A stretch of 64,000 bases of DNA from Rhodobacterales bacterium HKCCSP123 (GCA_015689745.1 WVSO01000007.1:31062-95061), one strand, 5' to 3'; counted from the stretch's first letter, positions 1 through 9,482 are shown. A program made the numbers and translations. Notes: a model not told the origin generated them from the letters alone.

Positions 1-1980
1 ATGGGTGATCTCGCAGACCGTGCGGACGGTCTGCTCGAAGACGCCATGCGTCGAGGGATAGGTGATCATGCTGGCGGCCAGCCGGTCGCCGGCGGCCTCG
101 GCCTTGGCCCGGAAATCGGCGAGGTCGATGTCACCGTGCTCGGCGGCCTTCACCACCACCACTTCCATCCCGCACATCTGCGCCGAGGCCGGGTTGGTGC
201 CGTGGGCGGACACCGGGATCAGGCAGATGTTGCGCTTGTGATCGCCATTGGCGCGGTGGTAGGCCGCAATGGTCAGCAGGCCCGCGTATTCCCCCTGCGC
301 ACCCGAATTGGGCTGCATCGACATCGCGTCGTAGCCCGTGATCTCGCACAGCTTCGACGAAAGCTCGGTCAGCATCTCGGCGTACCCCTCGGCCTGGTCG
401 GCAGGGGCGAACGGGTGGATCGAATTGAACTCGGGCCAGGTGACCGGCATCATCTCGACCGCGGCGTTCAGCTTCATCGTGCAGGACCCCAGCGGAATCA
501 TCGCCCGGTCGAGCGCCAGGTCACGGTCCGAGAGGCGGCGCATGTAGCGCATCATCTCGGCCTCGGCCCGGTTCATGTGAAAGATCGGGTGCGTCAGGAA
601 AGGTGTCTTGCGCAGAAGCGCGTCGGGGATGGCGGGTGCGTCGGCCACGCCTTCGAGCCGCACGTCGAAGGCGCGGGCCACCGCCAGCAGGTGCTCTTCG
701 GTCGTGGTCTCGTCGACCGAGATGCCGATGCGGTCGACACCCACGTCCCGCAGGTTGATCCCCCGCGCCACCGCGGCGGCCATGATCCGGCTTTGCCGGT
801 CTCCGACGGGAACGGTGATCGTGTCGAAGAAGCTGTCCGCCTCGGGCGCATAGCCCCCCGCGCGCAGGCTGTCGACAAGGCGCACCGCCTTCAGGTGAAC
901 GTCCTGCGCGATGGCCTTCAGCCCCTCGGGGCCGTGGAACACGGCATAGAAACTCGCCATGACTGCCAGCAGCGCCTGCGCCGTGCAGACGTTCGACGTG
1001 GCCTTTTCCCGGCGGATATGCTGCTCGCGGGTCTGCAGCGACAGGCGATAGGCCTTGTGCCCGTGGCTGTCGACGGAGACGCCCACGATCCGCCCCGGCA
1101 TCGCGCGCGTGTGCGCGTCGTGGCAGGACATGAAGGCCGCGTGCGGCCCGCCATAACCCAGCGGCACGCCGAAGCGCTGCGCGGACCCGACGGCGATATC
1201 GGCGCCCATGCTGCCCGGGTCCTTCACCAGCGTCAGCGCCAGAAGGTCGGTCGCCACGATCGCGATGGCCTTCTCGGCATGGAGCGCGGCAATCCGTGCG
1301 CTCGGGTCGGACAGGCCACCGAAGGTGCCGGGATACTGGAAGATCGCCCCGAAGACCGCCTTGGGGTCCAGCGCCTCGGGCGCGCCGACGATCACCTCGA
1401 TCCCGAGCGGCTCGGCGCGGGTCTTCATCACGGCGATGTTCTGCGGGTGGCAATTCTCGTCGATGAAGAAGGCGCGCGCCTTGGACTTCGCGACGCGCTC
1501 GGCCATCACCATCGCCTCCGCGCAGGCCGTCGCCTCGTCCAGCAGAGAGGCATTGGCGATCTCGAGGCCGGTCAGATCGGCGACCATCGTCTGAAAGTTC
1601 AGCAGCGCCTCGAGCCGCCCCTGCGCGATCTCGGGCTGATAGGGGGTGTAGGCGGTGTACCAGGCCGGGTTTTCCAGCACGTTGCGCTGGATCGCGGGCG
1701 GCGTGTGGGTGCCGTAATAGCCCTGTCCGATCATCTGGGTCATCGGCTTGTTCTTCGCCGCGATGCCCCGCATGTGGGCCACCAATTCGGCCTCGGACAT
1801 CGGCTCCCACGCCAGCGGCACCTCCTGCCGGATCGAGGCCGGCAGAGTCTGGTCCATCAGGTCATCGACGCTGGCCGCACCGACCACCCTCAGCATCTCG
1901 GCAATCTCGGCTGGCGAGGGCCCGATGTGGCGGCGGTTGGCGAAATCGGTCGGATCGTAGGTTGTCGGCGTCCAGGGCAT
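1..1980 (-). CDS. gcvP: Glycine dehydrogenase (decarboxylating), P protein of the glycine cleavage system, 3' end missing
   Basis: PLP enzyme that decarboxylates glycine and passes the aminomethyl group to the lipoyl arm of GcvH. The 660 visible residues start [20 protein letters not shown] and include the typical stretches [29 protein letters not shown] and [12 protein letters not shown]. The usual length is about 950 residues, so the C-terminal third, including the PLP-binding lysine region, lies off the left edge. It is the last gene of gcvT-gcvH-gcvP, 119 bases after gcvH. The start is the ATG at 1978-1980, which gives the standard N terminus. Identification is firm. Confidence 0.96.
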   Translation of the reverse strand, partial: MPWTPTTYDPTDFANRRHIGPSPAEIAEMLRVVGAASVDDLMDQTLPASIRQEVPLAWEPMSEAELVAHMRGIAAKNKPMTQMIGQGYYGTHTPPAIQRNVLENPAWYTAYTPYQPEIAQGRLEALLNFQTMVADLTGLEIANASLLDEATACAEAMVMAERVAKSKARAFFIDENCHPQNIAVMKTRAEPLGIEVIVGAPEALDPKAVFGAIFQYPGTFGGLSDPSARIAALHAEKAIAIVATDLLALTLVKDPGSMGADIAVGSAQRFGVPLGYGGPHAAFMSCHDAHTRAMPGRIVGVSVDSHGHKAYRLSLQTREQHIRREKATSNVCTAQALLAVMASFYAVFHGPEGLKAIAQDVHLKAVRLVDSLRAGGYAPEADSFFDTITVPVGDRQSRIMAAAVARGINLRDVGVDRIGISVDETTTEEHLLAVARAFDVRLEGVADAPAIPDALLRKTPFLTHPIFHMNRAEAEMMRYMRRLSDRDLALDRAMIPLGSCTMKLNAAVEMMPVTWPEFNSIHPFAPADQAEGYAEMLTELSSKLCEITGYDAMSMQPNSGAQGEYAGLLTIAAYHRANGDHKRNICLIPVSAHGTNPASAQMCGMEVVVVKAAEHGDIDLADFRAKAEAAGDRLAASMITYPSTHGVFEQTVRTVCEITH

Positions 1981-2064
1981 CGGGTCGTCCTTGCAGGTGA
2001 CAGGAGCAGGCACAGGGGCAGCACGCCGCCTGCGCGTCTCAGCTTCGAAAACCGGGGAAAGGGC

Positions 2065-2082
2065 GCGGCCCGTCGGGGCCGC
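2065..2082 (-). other. GC-rich hairpin between gcvH and gcvP
   Basis: Seven-base stem GCGGCCC/GGGCCGC with a four-base loop, in the 119-base gap before gcvP. No clear T tract follows on the transcribed strand, so it may be a processing or stability element rather than a terminator. It could set gcvP dosage relative to gcvH. Function is inferred. Confidence 0.3.
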
Positions 2083-2099
2083 CGCAGGGGCAGAACGCC

Positions 2100-2462
2100 C
2101 TATTCCCCGATGTGGTCCTTGTATTCGTCCTCGGTCATGAACTCGTCGAGGGCCGCGGCATCCTCGATCTTGATCTTGAAGAACCAGGCCTCGCCGGTCG
2201 GGTCCTCGTTGACGAGCGCGGGGTTGTCGACGAGCGCCTCGTTGATCTCGACGATCTCGCCGTCGATGGGGGCGACGATGTCGGAGGCCGCCTTGACGCT
2301 CTCGATCACGACGATCTCGTCGCCCTTGGCGACCTGCGTCTCGACCTCGGGCAGTTCGACGAACACCACGTCGCCCAGCTGGGTCGCGGCGTATTCGGTG
2401 ATGCCGACGGTGACGATGTCGCCATCGGCCTCCAGCCACTCGTGATCTTCGGTGTATTTCAT
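2100..2462 (-). CDS. gcvH: Glycine cleavage system H protein
   Basis: Small lipoyl carrier (120 residues, normal length) that shuttles the aminomethyl group from GcvP to GcvT. The lipoylation motif [10 protein letters not shown] is present, with the modified lysine at residue 57. The N terminus [10 protein letters not shown] is typical. It lies 24 bases after gcvT in a leftward operon, so it is translated from the same riboswitch-controlled transcript. Confidence 0.97.
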   Translation of the reverse strand: MKYTEDHEWLEADGDIVTVGITEYAATQLGDVVFVELPEVETQVAKGDEIVVIESVKAASDIVAPIDGEIVEINEALVDNPALVNEDPTGEAWFFKIKIEDAAALDEFMTEDEYKDHIGE

Positions 2463-2486
2463 GGGGGCCTCTTGCTCAGGGTGGTG

Positions 2487-3602
2487 TCAGCGTTTGTAAC
2501 CGGGGGGCACGAAGGGCAGCGGCACCTGCGCCGCAGGCAGGCGCTTGCCGCGGACCTCTCCGTAAAGCGTGGCGCCAGGGGCGACCGCGGCGTCGATCAG
2601 GCCGATAGCGATGGGCGCGCCCACCGACGGGCCGAACCCGCCCGAGGTGATGCGCCCGATCGGGTCACCGCCTTCGGCGCCGTCGAAAAGCGGCACGCCC
2701 ATGCGCATCGGCGCGCGGCCCTCGGGTCGCAGGCCGACACGGCGGCGCGGAGCGCCGTTCGCCAAGTGGTCGAGAATGACATCGGCGCCGGGGAATCCGC
2801 CGGCACGCGCCCCGCCCGCGCGGCGCGCCTTGCCGATCGCCCATCCCTGCCCGGCCTCGACGGGCGAGATAGCTTCGTCCATCTCCTGCCCGTAGAGCGG
2901 CAGCCCCGCCTCCAGCCTGAGCGAGTCCCGCGCGCCGAGCCCGATGGGCCGGACCCGGTCATCGGCGAGGAGCGCCCTTGCGAAACCCTCGGCCGTGGCG
3001 ACCGGCACCGAGATCTCGAAGCCGTCCTCTCCCGTGTACCCCGACCGCGAGAGCCACAGCTCGGCCCCCTGCCACGCCATCACGGCGACATCCATGAAGC
3101 GCATCGCGGCGACACCCGGCAGAAGACCCGCCAACGCGGCCTCGGCCTCGGGGCCTTGCAGCGCCAGAAGCGCGCGGTCCGTCACCTCCTCGACTCCCGG
3201 CAGATGCGCGTGCAGGTGGGCAAGGTCATGCGCCTTGCGCGCCGCGTTCACGACAAGGAACACATCGCCCGCGCGATGCGCGACCATCAGGTCATCCAGC
3301 ACCCCGCCCGCATCGTTGGTGAACATGCCATACCGCTGCCGCCCCTCGGGCAGACCCAGAAGGTCGGCGGGGATCAACGCCTCCAACCCGCCCAGCGCAC
3401 CCTTCGGCAACAGGACCTGACCCATGTGGCTGACATCGAAGAGGCCCGCGTGCCCGCGCGTCCAGAGATGTTCCGCCATCACGCCATCGGCATATTGCAC
3501 CGGCATGGAATAGCCCGCGAAGGGCACGAATTTCGCACCAAGCGAGCCATGCAATCCCTGCAGCGGCAACTCGGTCAGCGTCTCGGCGGCGGTCTCGGCC
3601 AT
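2487..3602 (-). CDS. gcvT: Glycine cleavage system aminomethyltransferase (T protein)
   Basis: Tetrahydrofolate-dependent enzyme releasing ammonia and methylene-THF from the GcvH-bound aminomethyl group. The protein has 371 residues from the ATG at 3600-3602 (MAETAAETLTELPLQGLHG), within the usual 360-375. Visible family motifs are FDVSHMGQ near the N terminus, RSGYTGEDGFEI in the middle and RLEAGLPLYGQEMDE further on. The frame stays open upstream to 3731, but that part lies inside the riboswitch and is not expected to be translated. It is the first gene of the gcvTHP operon. Confidence 0.95.
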   Translation of the reverse strand: MAETAAETLTELPLQGLHGSLGAKFVPFAGYSMPVQYADGVMAEHLWTRGHAGLFDVSHMGQVLLPKGALGGLEALIPADLLGLPEGRQRYGMFTNDAGGVLDDLMVAHRAGDVFLVVNAARKAHDLAHLHAHLPGVEEVTDRALLALQGPEAEAALAGLLPGVAAMRFMDVAVMAWQGAELWLSRSGYTGEDGFEISVPVATAEGFARALLADDRVRPIGLGARDSLRLEAGLPLYGQEMDEAISPVEAGQGWAIGKARRAGGARAGGFPGADVILDHLANGAPRRRVGLRPEGRAPMRMGVPLFDGAEGGDPIGRITSGGFGPSVGAPIAIGLIDAAVAPGATLYGEVRGKRLPAAQVPLPFVPPGYKR

Positions 3603-3670
3603 ATGTCCCCGTCTCGTCATGGGCCGCGCGCGGCCGGGCATCCTGCGGTCCTTGCGGGCCGCGTCGAAAG

Positions 3671-3834
3671 ATGCCCCCTCTGTCCTTTCGCCTGAGATCG
3701 TTATCCCTTCGGCGGATGCGCCGCGGCGCACCTCTCTCCAGAGCTCGTCCGTCGTCGCAGGTCCCTTCTGCCTGAGAGTTTACCGGGGCGGTTGCTCCTT
3801 CGGCCCTGACCCGGGCGGGTCAGCGTCTCCCTGC
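3671..3834 (-). promoter_or_regulatory. Tandem glycine riboswitch upstream of gcvT
   Basis: Read on the minus strand, two glycine aptamers follow each other. The first (about 3755-3834) has GGGAGAC, GCCGAAGGAGCAA and AACTCTCAGGCA. The second (about 3671-3742) has GGAGAG, CGCCGAAGGGATAACG and ATCTCAGGCGAAAGGACAG. These are the conserved cores of the gcvT RNA family. The leader ends about 70 bases before the gcvT ATG. In this family glycine binding switches the cleavage operon on. Recognised by eye from the conserved cores. Confidence 0.93.
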
Positions 3835-3917
3835 GTCTACGGGTGCGAAAATATCAGGCTTGCGGGATGCCGCAAGGGGCCTTGTGCATCCGCGGCGCTT
3901 TGGTCATCAAACGCGAC

Positions 3918-4484
3918 ATGGACCTGTGCGGTGCACCCTATTTCTTCGGCTACGGCAGCCTGGTGAACCGGGCGACGCATGACTACCCGCGCGCCTCGCG
4001 CGCCCGGGTGCGCGGCTGGGCGCGGGTCTGGCGCGGCACCTCGCTCCGGCAGGTGGCCTATCTCTCGGCGATCGAGGCGCCGGGCACCGAGATCGAGGGG
4101 CTGATCGCCGCGGTCCCCGGCGGTGACTGGGCCGCGCTCGACGCGCGCGAACGCGCCTATGCGCGTCACCCCGTCGCGATGGTCGAGCACGACCACCCCG
4201 AGGAGCTGACCATCATGATCTACAAGGTCGAGCCGCACCACGTCAGCACGGCAGAGAACCATCCGATCCTGCTCAGTTATCTCGACACTGTCGTCCAGGG
4301 CTTCCTGCATGAATTCGGCGAGGCGGGCGCCGCACGCTTCTTCGCGACGACGCGCGGCTGGGAGGCGGGCATCCTCGACGACCGCGCCGAACCGATCTAC
4401 CCCCGCGCGCAGCCCACGACAGACCGGGAACGCGCGCTGGTCGACGCGGCCTTGCGAGACCTGGGCGTGCCACGGCCCGAGTGA
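3918..4484 (+). CDS. Gamma-glutamylcyclotransferase-like (ChaC/AIG2 fold) protein
   Basis: A 188-residue protein opening with the substrate-loop motif YFFGYGSLVN, followed by the barrel of the gamma-glutamylcyclotransferase superfamily. ALDARERAYARHPV resembles the family segment that carries the catalytic glutamate. Members cyclise gamma-glutamyl amino acids or split glutathione to 5-oxoproline. The ATG at 3918 puts the GYGS motif near the N terminus as usual; the longer open frame upstream reaches the riboswitch promoter region. It is divergent from gcvT and stands alone. The exact substrate (glutathione or other) cannot be told from sequence. Confidence 0.75.
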   Translation: MDLCGAPYFFGYGSLVNRATHDYPRASRARVRGWARVWRGTSLRQVAYLSAIEAPGTEIEGLIAAVPGGDWAALDARERAYARHPVAMVEHDHPEELTIMIYKVEPHHVSTAENHPILLSYLDTVVQGFLHEFGEAGAARFFATTRGWEAGILDDRAEPIYPRAQPTTDRERALVDAALRDLGVPRPE

Positions 4485-4500
4485 CGTCCTCCATATCTCT

Positions 4501-4558
4501 ATCCCGAAAATATGGCGGGGGGTGTCGGCGAAGCCGACAAAGGGGGGCAGCGCCCCCC
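4501..4558. repeat. Intergenic double hairpin of rhodobacterial type
   Basis: After ATCCCGAAAATATGGC come two perfect stems. One is TGTCGGC/GCCGACA with a GAA loop (4523-4539). The other is GGGGGGC/GCCCCCC with an AGC loop (4542-4558). The arrangement sits between two convergent genes, so it could end transcription from both sides. A similar opening recurs at 18934. From memory, such AAATATGGCGGGGGG blocks are common in Rhodobacterales genomes. Confidence 0.5.
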
Positions 4559-4685
4559 ACTATCCTGCCCTCGTCCCCCCGCGCGACACCCAGGAGCCAA
4601 GCGCCGCCGCACCGCGCCAGCGGTGCCAACGCCGTCGCTGACGCAGGCCGCAGGCCGAGATGCGCGGCTGCGCCCCGCTCAGGGA

Positions 4686-6011
4686 TCAGAAGGTCGGCTT
4701 TTTCTGCAGAAGCCGCATCACGTCGGCCATTTCCGGCCCGCGCTCGAGGCCCGTCACGGCCTTCCGAAGCGGCATGAAGAGCCCCTTGCCCTTCCGGCCC
4801 GTCGCCTCCTTCACGGCACTGGTCCAGTTGCCCCAGGTCTCGCCGTCATAGGGCGGCTCCGGCAGCATGGCGAAGGCCTCCGCCACGAAGTCCCGGTCCT
4901 CTTCATCGACCAGCGGCGTGGCCCCGTCGCGGAAGAGCTGCCACCAGCCGGGCAGGTCGGCCTTCGTGGTGATGTTCGCGCGCGCCACCTCCCAGAAGGT
5001 CGGGGCAAGCGCCTCCGGCACGCCAAGCGCCGCGATCTCGCCCGCCATCGCGTCGAAGGGTGTCTCGTGCAGCACCCGCGCGGTGAGCGGGAAAAGGTCC
5101 CCCTCGTCGAACTTGGTCGGTGCCGAGCTGAACTGCGACAGGTCGAACCCGTCCGCCAACTCGTCGATCGAGCCCGCCAGCACCACCGGTTGCGACGAGC
5201 CGATCCGTGCGAGCAGGCTCAGAAGCGCCATCGGCTCCACCCCCGCCGCGCGCAGGTCGCGCAAGGACAGCGTGCCGAGGCGCTTGGACAGCGCCTCGCC
5301 TTGCGGGCCGGTCAGAAGCGAGTGATGCGCGAAGCTCGGGTGGTCGTGGCCAAGTGCGGCCATGATCTGGATCTGCGTCGCGGTGTTGGTCACGTGGTCC
5401 GAACCGCGCACGACATGGGTGATGCCCATATCGGTGTCATCCACCACCGAGGCGAGCGTATAAAGGACCTGTCCATCGGCGCGGATCAGGACCGGGTCCG
5501 ACACGCTGGCCGCGTCGATCGAGAGCGGGCCGAGGATGCCATCCACCCATTCAATGCGCTGCTGGTCGAGCTTGAAGCGCCAGACACCCGCCCCACGCTC
5601 GGCGCGCATCCTGGCCTTGTCGTCCTCCGACAGGGCAAGGGCGGCGCGGTCATAGACCGGCGGCTGCCCCATGTTCAGCTGCTTCTTGCGCTTCAGGTCG
5701 AGCTCGGTCGGCGTTTCCCAGGCCTCGTAGAACCTCGCCTTCGCGCGCAGCGTATCGGCGGCCTCGGCATAGCGGTCGAGGCGGGCGGACTGCCGTTCAA
5801 GCCGGTCCCAGGTGATGCCGAGCCATTCCAGGTCCTCCTGGATCGCGTCGGCATATTCCGTCTTGGACCGATCGGGGTCGGTGTCGTCGAGCCGCAGGAT
5901 GAATTGCCCGCCCGCCTTTTTCGCGATGAGGTGATTGAAGAGCGCGGTGCGCAGGTTGCCCACGTGCAGGTAGCCGGTGGGCGAGGGCGCGAAACGGGTC
6001 GTGACGGTCAT
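4686..6011 (-). CDS. gltX: Glutamyl-tRNA synthetase
   Basis: Class I aminoacyl-tRNA synthetase, 441 residues. The N terminus TRFAPSPTGYLHVGNLRTAL carries the HIGH-type motif (HVGN) and ALSKRLG is the KMSKS-type loop. RLDDTDPDRS and VVRGSDHVTNTA are also typical. At about 440 residues it is the shorter bacterial form. Many alphaproteobacteria have two gltX paralogues, so whether this one charges tRNA-Glu, tRNA-Gln or both cannot be decided here. Confidence 0.95.
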   Translation of the reverse strand: MTVTTRFAPSPTGYLHVGNLRTALFNHLIAKKAGGQFILRLDDTDPDRSKTEYADAIQEDLEWLGITWDRLERQSARLDRYAEAADTLRAKARFYEAWETPTELDLKRKKQLNMGQPPVYDRAALALSEDDKARMRAERGAGVWRFKLDQQRIEWVDGILGPLSIDAASVSDPVLIRADGQVLYTLASVVDDTDMGITHVVRGSDHVTNTATQIQIMAALGHDHPSFAHHSLLTGPQGEALSKRLGTLSLRDLRAAGVEPMALLSLLARIGSSQPVVLAGSIDELADGFDLSQFSSAPTKFDEGDLFPLTARVLHETPFDAMAGEIAALGVPEALAPTFWEVARANITTKADLPGWWQLFRDGATPLVDEEDRDFVAEAFAMLPEPPYDGETWGNWTSAVKEATGRKGKGLFMPLRKAVTGLERGPEMADVMRLLQKKPTF

Positions 6012-6077
6012 CGGAAAGCCTCTGTCGATGTGCGGGGTGGTCTTTCAGATCGGGCCGGAATTGTCCATATCGGCGCC

Positions 6078-6494
6078 ATGACCCGCACGATCGACCCCGC
6101 CGCCCTGACCGCCCCCGATCTCGGGGCCTTCGAAGCGCTCGCCGAGGCCGCGCTCGAATCCCTGCCTGAGCCCTGGCGGGGCCGCGCCCGCGACATCCTG
6201 ATCCGGATCGAGGATTTCGCACCCCCCGACATCCTGTCCGACATGGAGATGGAGGACCCGTTCGACCTGACCGGTCTCTATGACGGGATTCCGCTGACCG
6301 AGAAGTCGGTGATGGATCAGCCGATGGGCCCCGACACGATCTGGCTCTTCCGGCGTCCGATCCTCGACGAATGGGCCGACCGGGGCAACGTGACGCTCGG
6401 GGAACTGGTGACACACGTCCTGGTGCACGAGATCGCGCATCACTTCGGCTGGTCCGACGACGACATCGCGGCCATCGATCCCTGGTGGGACTAG
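6078..6494 (+). CDS. Zincin-like metallopeptidase family protein (DUF1025 type)
   Basis: 138 residues with one strong motif, VLVHEIAHHFGWSDDDI, an HExxH zinc site near the C terminus, as in the small zincin-like family PF06262 (once DUF1025). There is no signal peptide or membrane segment, so it should be cytoplasmic. The start is the ATG at 6078 (MTRTIDPAALTAPDLGAFEA). It is divergent from gltX, with the two start codons 66 bases apart. Substrates of this family are unknown. Confidence 0.8.
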   Translation: MTRTIDPAALTAPDLGAFEALAEAALESLPEPWRGRARDILIRIEDFAPPDILSDMEMEDPFDLTGLYDGIPLTEKSVMDQPMGPDTIWLFRRPILDEWADRGNVTLGELVTHVLVHEIAHHFGWSDDDIAAIDPWWD

Positions 6495-6562
6495 GTCCGC
6501 AAGCGCGAGTCCGGACATCGAGGCAGAGCAGGGCAGCGCCCCACGGTTGCCGCGTCCGTGCC

Positions 6563-7114
6563 CTAGCGGAACGGCGCGCCGTGGCACCAGACGGTCAGGG
6601 AATACCGTTCGCCCGCCATGACCGGCGTGACACGGTGGAGGACGAAGGACGGGAAGAGTGTCGCCGCCCCCCGCGCACGCTCGGCCGTCAGGACACCCGC
6701 GCCGGGCATCAGTTCGAGCGCGCCGCCCTCGTAGGCGTCAGGCTCGGAGAGCTGGACCACGATGGTCAGCTTGCGCCGCTCGGCCAGCCGCCCCTCGCCG
6801 ATGTCGGAATGCCAGCCGAAATGTCCCTCGCGCTCGGCCCCGTAGCGGGCGACCTGCGCGCTTTCGGCGAAATCGGTGACGTCGAAGTCGAAGACCGCGC
6901 GGTTCGCGTCACGGACCAGCGCGATCATGCGGTCCATCACCCACTCCGCCCCTTCGACATCGTCGAGCCAGACAAGGTCGGCGCGGCGCAGGTTGTGGTC
7001 GCGCGCCTGCCGCACGAGGCCCGCATCGCGGGCTGGCGCATCTGCCACGAGGTCGAGAAGCCGGGCGCACTCGGCACCCGAAAAGGCATCGCTCACGGAA
7101 TGAACGGCGATCAT
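6563..7114 (-). CDS. Fe(II)/2-oxoglutarate-dependent oxygenase family protein (PKHD type)
   Basis: 183-residue dioxygenase fold. The iron ligands are visible as WHSD (HxD) and the distal histidine in VLHRVTPV; the arginine in RYSL is the 2-oxoglutarate anchor. GHFGWHSDIGEG and YEGGALELM are family-typical. The fold resembles prolyl hydroxylases and the PiuC-like PKHD group. Substrate unknown. It is convergent with the zincin gene. The gene itself is near certain; a precise function is not. Confidence 0.82.
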   Translation of the reverse strand: MIAVHSVSDAFSGAECARLLDLVADAPARDAGLVRQARDHNLRRADLVWLDDVEGAEWVMDRMIALVRDANRAVFDFDVTDFAESAQVARYGAEREGHFGWHSDIGEGRLAERRKLTIVVQLSEPDAYEGGALELMPGAGVLTAERARGAATLFPSFVLHRVTPVMAGERYSLTVWCHGAPFR

Positions 7115-7208
7115 CTGGCATGTCCTGCAAGAGGGGGCGCGGGCCGTGGATCAATTCCGTCCGCGCTTGGCCGCAGATGGGGCGCGACGCGCGCGCCGTC
7201 AAGCGCCC

Positions 7209-8735
7209 TCAGACGCGCGCACCCTTCGAGAGCTTGTCAAGGAAGGCACCGGCGCTCTCCAGCGTCGCCTGGCGCTTCTCGTCGGACATCCGCATCCAGG
7301 TCCGGTACATCTGCGCCATGCGGGGGTTCTTGCCGAACCGCTCCCGGTGGCGATGGAGGAACGCCCAGTAGAGATAATTGAACGGACACGCCTTATCCCC
7401 AGTTTTATCCCCAACATGATAGCTGCAACTATTGCAGTAATCAGACATCTTCCGGATGTAGTTGCCCCCGGAGACATAGGGTTTCGACCCGACGATTCCG
7501 CCATCGGCGAACTGGCTCATGCCGATCACATTGGGTGCCTCGACCCATTCGTAGGCATCCGCATAAACCGCGAGATACCATTCGTGCACCTCGTGCGGGT
7601 CGATGCCCGCCAGCAGCGCGAAATTGCCCGTCACCATCAGCCGCTGGATGTGATGGGCATAGGCCTCGTCCCGGGTCTGTTCGATCGCGCGCGCCATGCA
7701 GCGCATGTCGGTCTCGGCGGTCCAGTAGAAGCCCGGAAGCTTGCGCTGGTGGTTCAGCGCGTTGCGGCTTGTGTAATCGGGGCCTTCGCGGAAGTAGATG
7801 CCGCGCATGTATTCGCGCCAGCCGATGACCTGGCGGATGAACCCTTCGACCGCGTTCAGGGGGGCATCGCCAGCCCGGTAGGCGTCCTCGGCCGCCTCGC
7901 AGATCTCCCGCCAGCCGAGAAGGCCCGCGTTGAGATACATCGAGATGACCGCGTGGTAGAGGAAGCGGTTCCGGTCGAGCATCGCGTCCTGGTAGTCGCC
8001 GAATTCCGGCAGGGCGTTCCGGATGAAATGGCGGAGCGCCTGCCGCGCCTGGCCTCGGTCGGTGGCGAACCAGAAGGGACGCAGCCTGCCGAAATTGCCG
8101 CCGAAACGATCTTCGACCAGTGCCAGAACCTCTTCGACCGTCTCGTCGGGGGCGAATTGCATCGGACCGCCGAAGGTGATCTCGTCGGGGGCGGGCTTGC
8201 GGTTGTCGTGGTCGTAATTCCACTTCCCGCCCTCTGGCTTGTCGCCCTCCATCAGCAGGCCGGTCTTGCGGCGCATCTCGCGGTAGAACCACTCCATCCG
8301 CAGTTCTTTCCGTCCCTCGGCCCAGGCCTCGAACTCGGCATGGGAACACAGGAAACGGTCGTCGGGGAACTGGTGGACGGGGATCGGGCAGTCTTCGAGC
8401 GCGGCGATCAGGCGGAACTCGCCAGGTTCGGTGGCCAGCACCTCGGTGGCTCCCGTTTCCCCGGCGCGGCGCAGCAACTCGCCGGGGATGGAGCCCGCGT
8501 TCTCGGGATCGTCGAGCCGCGTGTAGCGGACGCGCCACCCCCGCCCCTCCAGATGCGCCGCGAATTTGCGCATGGCGGCAAACAGGAAGGCGATCTTCTT
8601 GGGGTGATGTGGAACGTAGGCGGCCTCGTCCATCACCTCGGCCATGACGATGATGTCGCTGTCCTTGTCAGCCTCGCGCAGGGCGGCGATGTCGTCGGAG
8701 AGCTGATCACCGAGGATCAGGACAAGACGGCTCAC
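7209..8735 (-). CDS. FeS-type bacterial cryptochrome/(6-4) photolyase
   Basis: About 508 residues, without the classical photolyase N terminus but matching the FeS-BCP/PhrB-CryB group: LVLILGDQLS at the start, then a helical FAD domain. Four cysteines that fit the [4Fe-4S] ligands are at residues 347, 435, 438 and 451 (counted from the first of two GTG codons, 8738). The spacing equals that of Agrobacterium PhrB (350, 438, 441, 454). Such enzymes repair (6-4) photoproducts or sense light. The second GTG (8733-8735) overlaps the TGA of the upstream SDR gene, suggesting coupled translation. Confidence 0.9.
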   Translation of the reverse strand: MSRLVLILGDQLSDDIAALREADKDSDIIVMAEVMDEAAYVPHHPKKIAFLFAAMRKFAAHLEGRGWRVRYTRLDDPENAGSIPGELLRRAGETGATEVLATEPGEFRLIAALEDCPIPVHQFPDDRFLCSHAEFEAWAEGRKELRMEWFYREMRRKTGLLMEGDKPEGGKWNYDHDNRKPAPDEITFGGPMQFAPDETVEEVLALVEDRFGGNFGRLRPFWFATDRGQARQALRHFIRNALPEFGDYQDAMLDRNRFLYHAVISMYLNAGLLGWREICEAAEDAYRAGDAPLNAVEGFIRQVIGWREYMRGIYFREGPDYTSRNALNHQRKLPGFYWTAETDMRCMARAIEQTRDEAYAHHIQRLMVTGNFALLAGIDPHEVHEWYLAVYADAYEWVEAPNVIGMSQFADGGIVGSKPYVSGGNYIRKMSDYCNSCSYHVGDKTGDKACPFNYLYWAFLHRHRERFGKNPRMAQMYRTWMRMSDEKRQATLESAGAFLDKLSKGARV

Positions 8736-9397
8736 CACGGAATCTCCGCGCCGGAATAGTCGTAGAACCCGCCCGACTGGTCGACGGTCAGCCGCTCCAT
8801 CACGTCGCAGAGGTTGCGCGCGGCCTCCTCGGCCGTGACCTTGCCGTGCTTCGGGTCATAGCCCGCGGTAAAGGGCGTGGCGACCGTGCCCGGATGCAGC
8901 GCCGCGACGACGGCGCCCCGGTGCGACCGGCCCAGCTCGATCGCCGCGCCATGCACGACCTGGTTCAACGCGGCTTTCGAGGCGCGGTAGGAATGCCAGC
9001 CGCCCAAGCGGTTGTCGCCGATGGACCCGACCCGTGCGGTCAGAACGCCCGTCACCGACCGGCCCCGCTTCGGCAGAAGGCGCGGCAGGTGGGCGAGAAG
9101 ATGGGCGACGCCGATGGTGTTCACGGCAAAGACGCGCGCCATGGTCGCGGGGTCGATGGCGGCCAGCTGTTTCTCCGGCGCGCCGCCCTCGGGGGCGAGG
9201 ATGCCGACCGAGACGAAGACGGTCTGGAACGGCCCTTCGAGCGCGCCCATCACGCGCGCCACGCTGGCGGCGTCCGTCACGTCCAGCCCGTCCGTGGCCC
9301 GCGAGAGCCGCGCGACCCTGCCGCCGCGCGCTTCCATTTCATCCGCCACGGCGCGCCCGATGCCGCCCGAAGCCCCGATCACCAGTGCGTCTTCCAT
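8732..9397 (-). CDS. Short-chain dehydrogenase/reductase (C-factor-like)
   Basis: 221-residue Rossmann-fold SDR. The dinucleotide site is IGASGGIGRAV at the N terminus, the catalytic YxxxK is YRASKAAL, and HPGTVATPF follows. The start is the ATG at 9395-9397; an in-frame extension upstream to 9499 has no support. Its stop overlaps the GTG start of the photolyase gene, so the two form an operon, an association often seen in marine alphaproteobacteria. Substrate unknown. Confidence 0.88.
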   Translation of the reverse strand: MEDALVIGASGGIGRAVADEMEARGGRVARLSRATDGLDVTDAASVARVMGALEGPFQTVFVSVGILAPEGGAPEKQLAAIDPATMARVFAVNTIGVAHLLAHLPRLLPKRGRSVTGVLTARVGSIGDNRLGGWHSYRASKAALNQVVHGAAIELGRSHRGAVVAALHPGTVATPFTAGYDPKHGKVTAEEAARNLCDVMERLTVDQSGGFYDYSGAEIPW

Positions 9398-9482
9398 GGC
9401 GGCCCAGCTAATGCCCGGCGCGGTCTGGTCAATCGCGGCCCTCCTGGGGCAGGATGCCGCGACGGACCGACAGGAGACCCGC

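Noticed and set aside
1..2445. An 814-residue plus-strand open frame across gcvP and gcvH
   Set aside because: Antisense shadow of two well-identified genes; composition is His/Arg/Gly/Asp-rich and resembles no protein.
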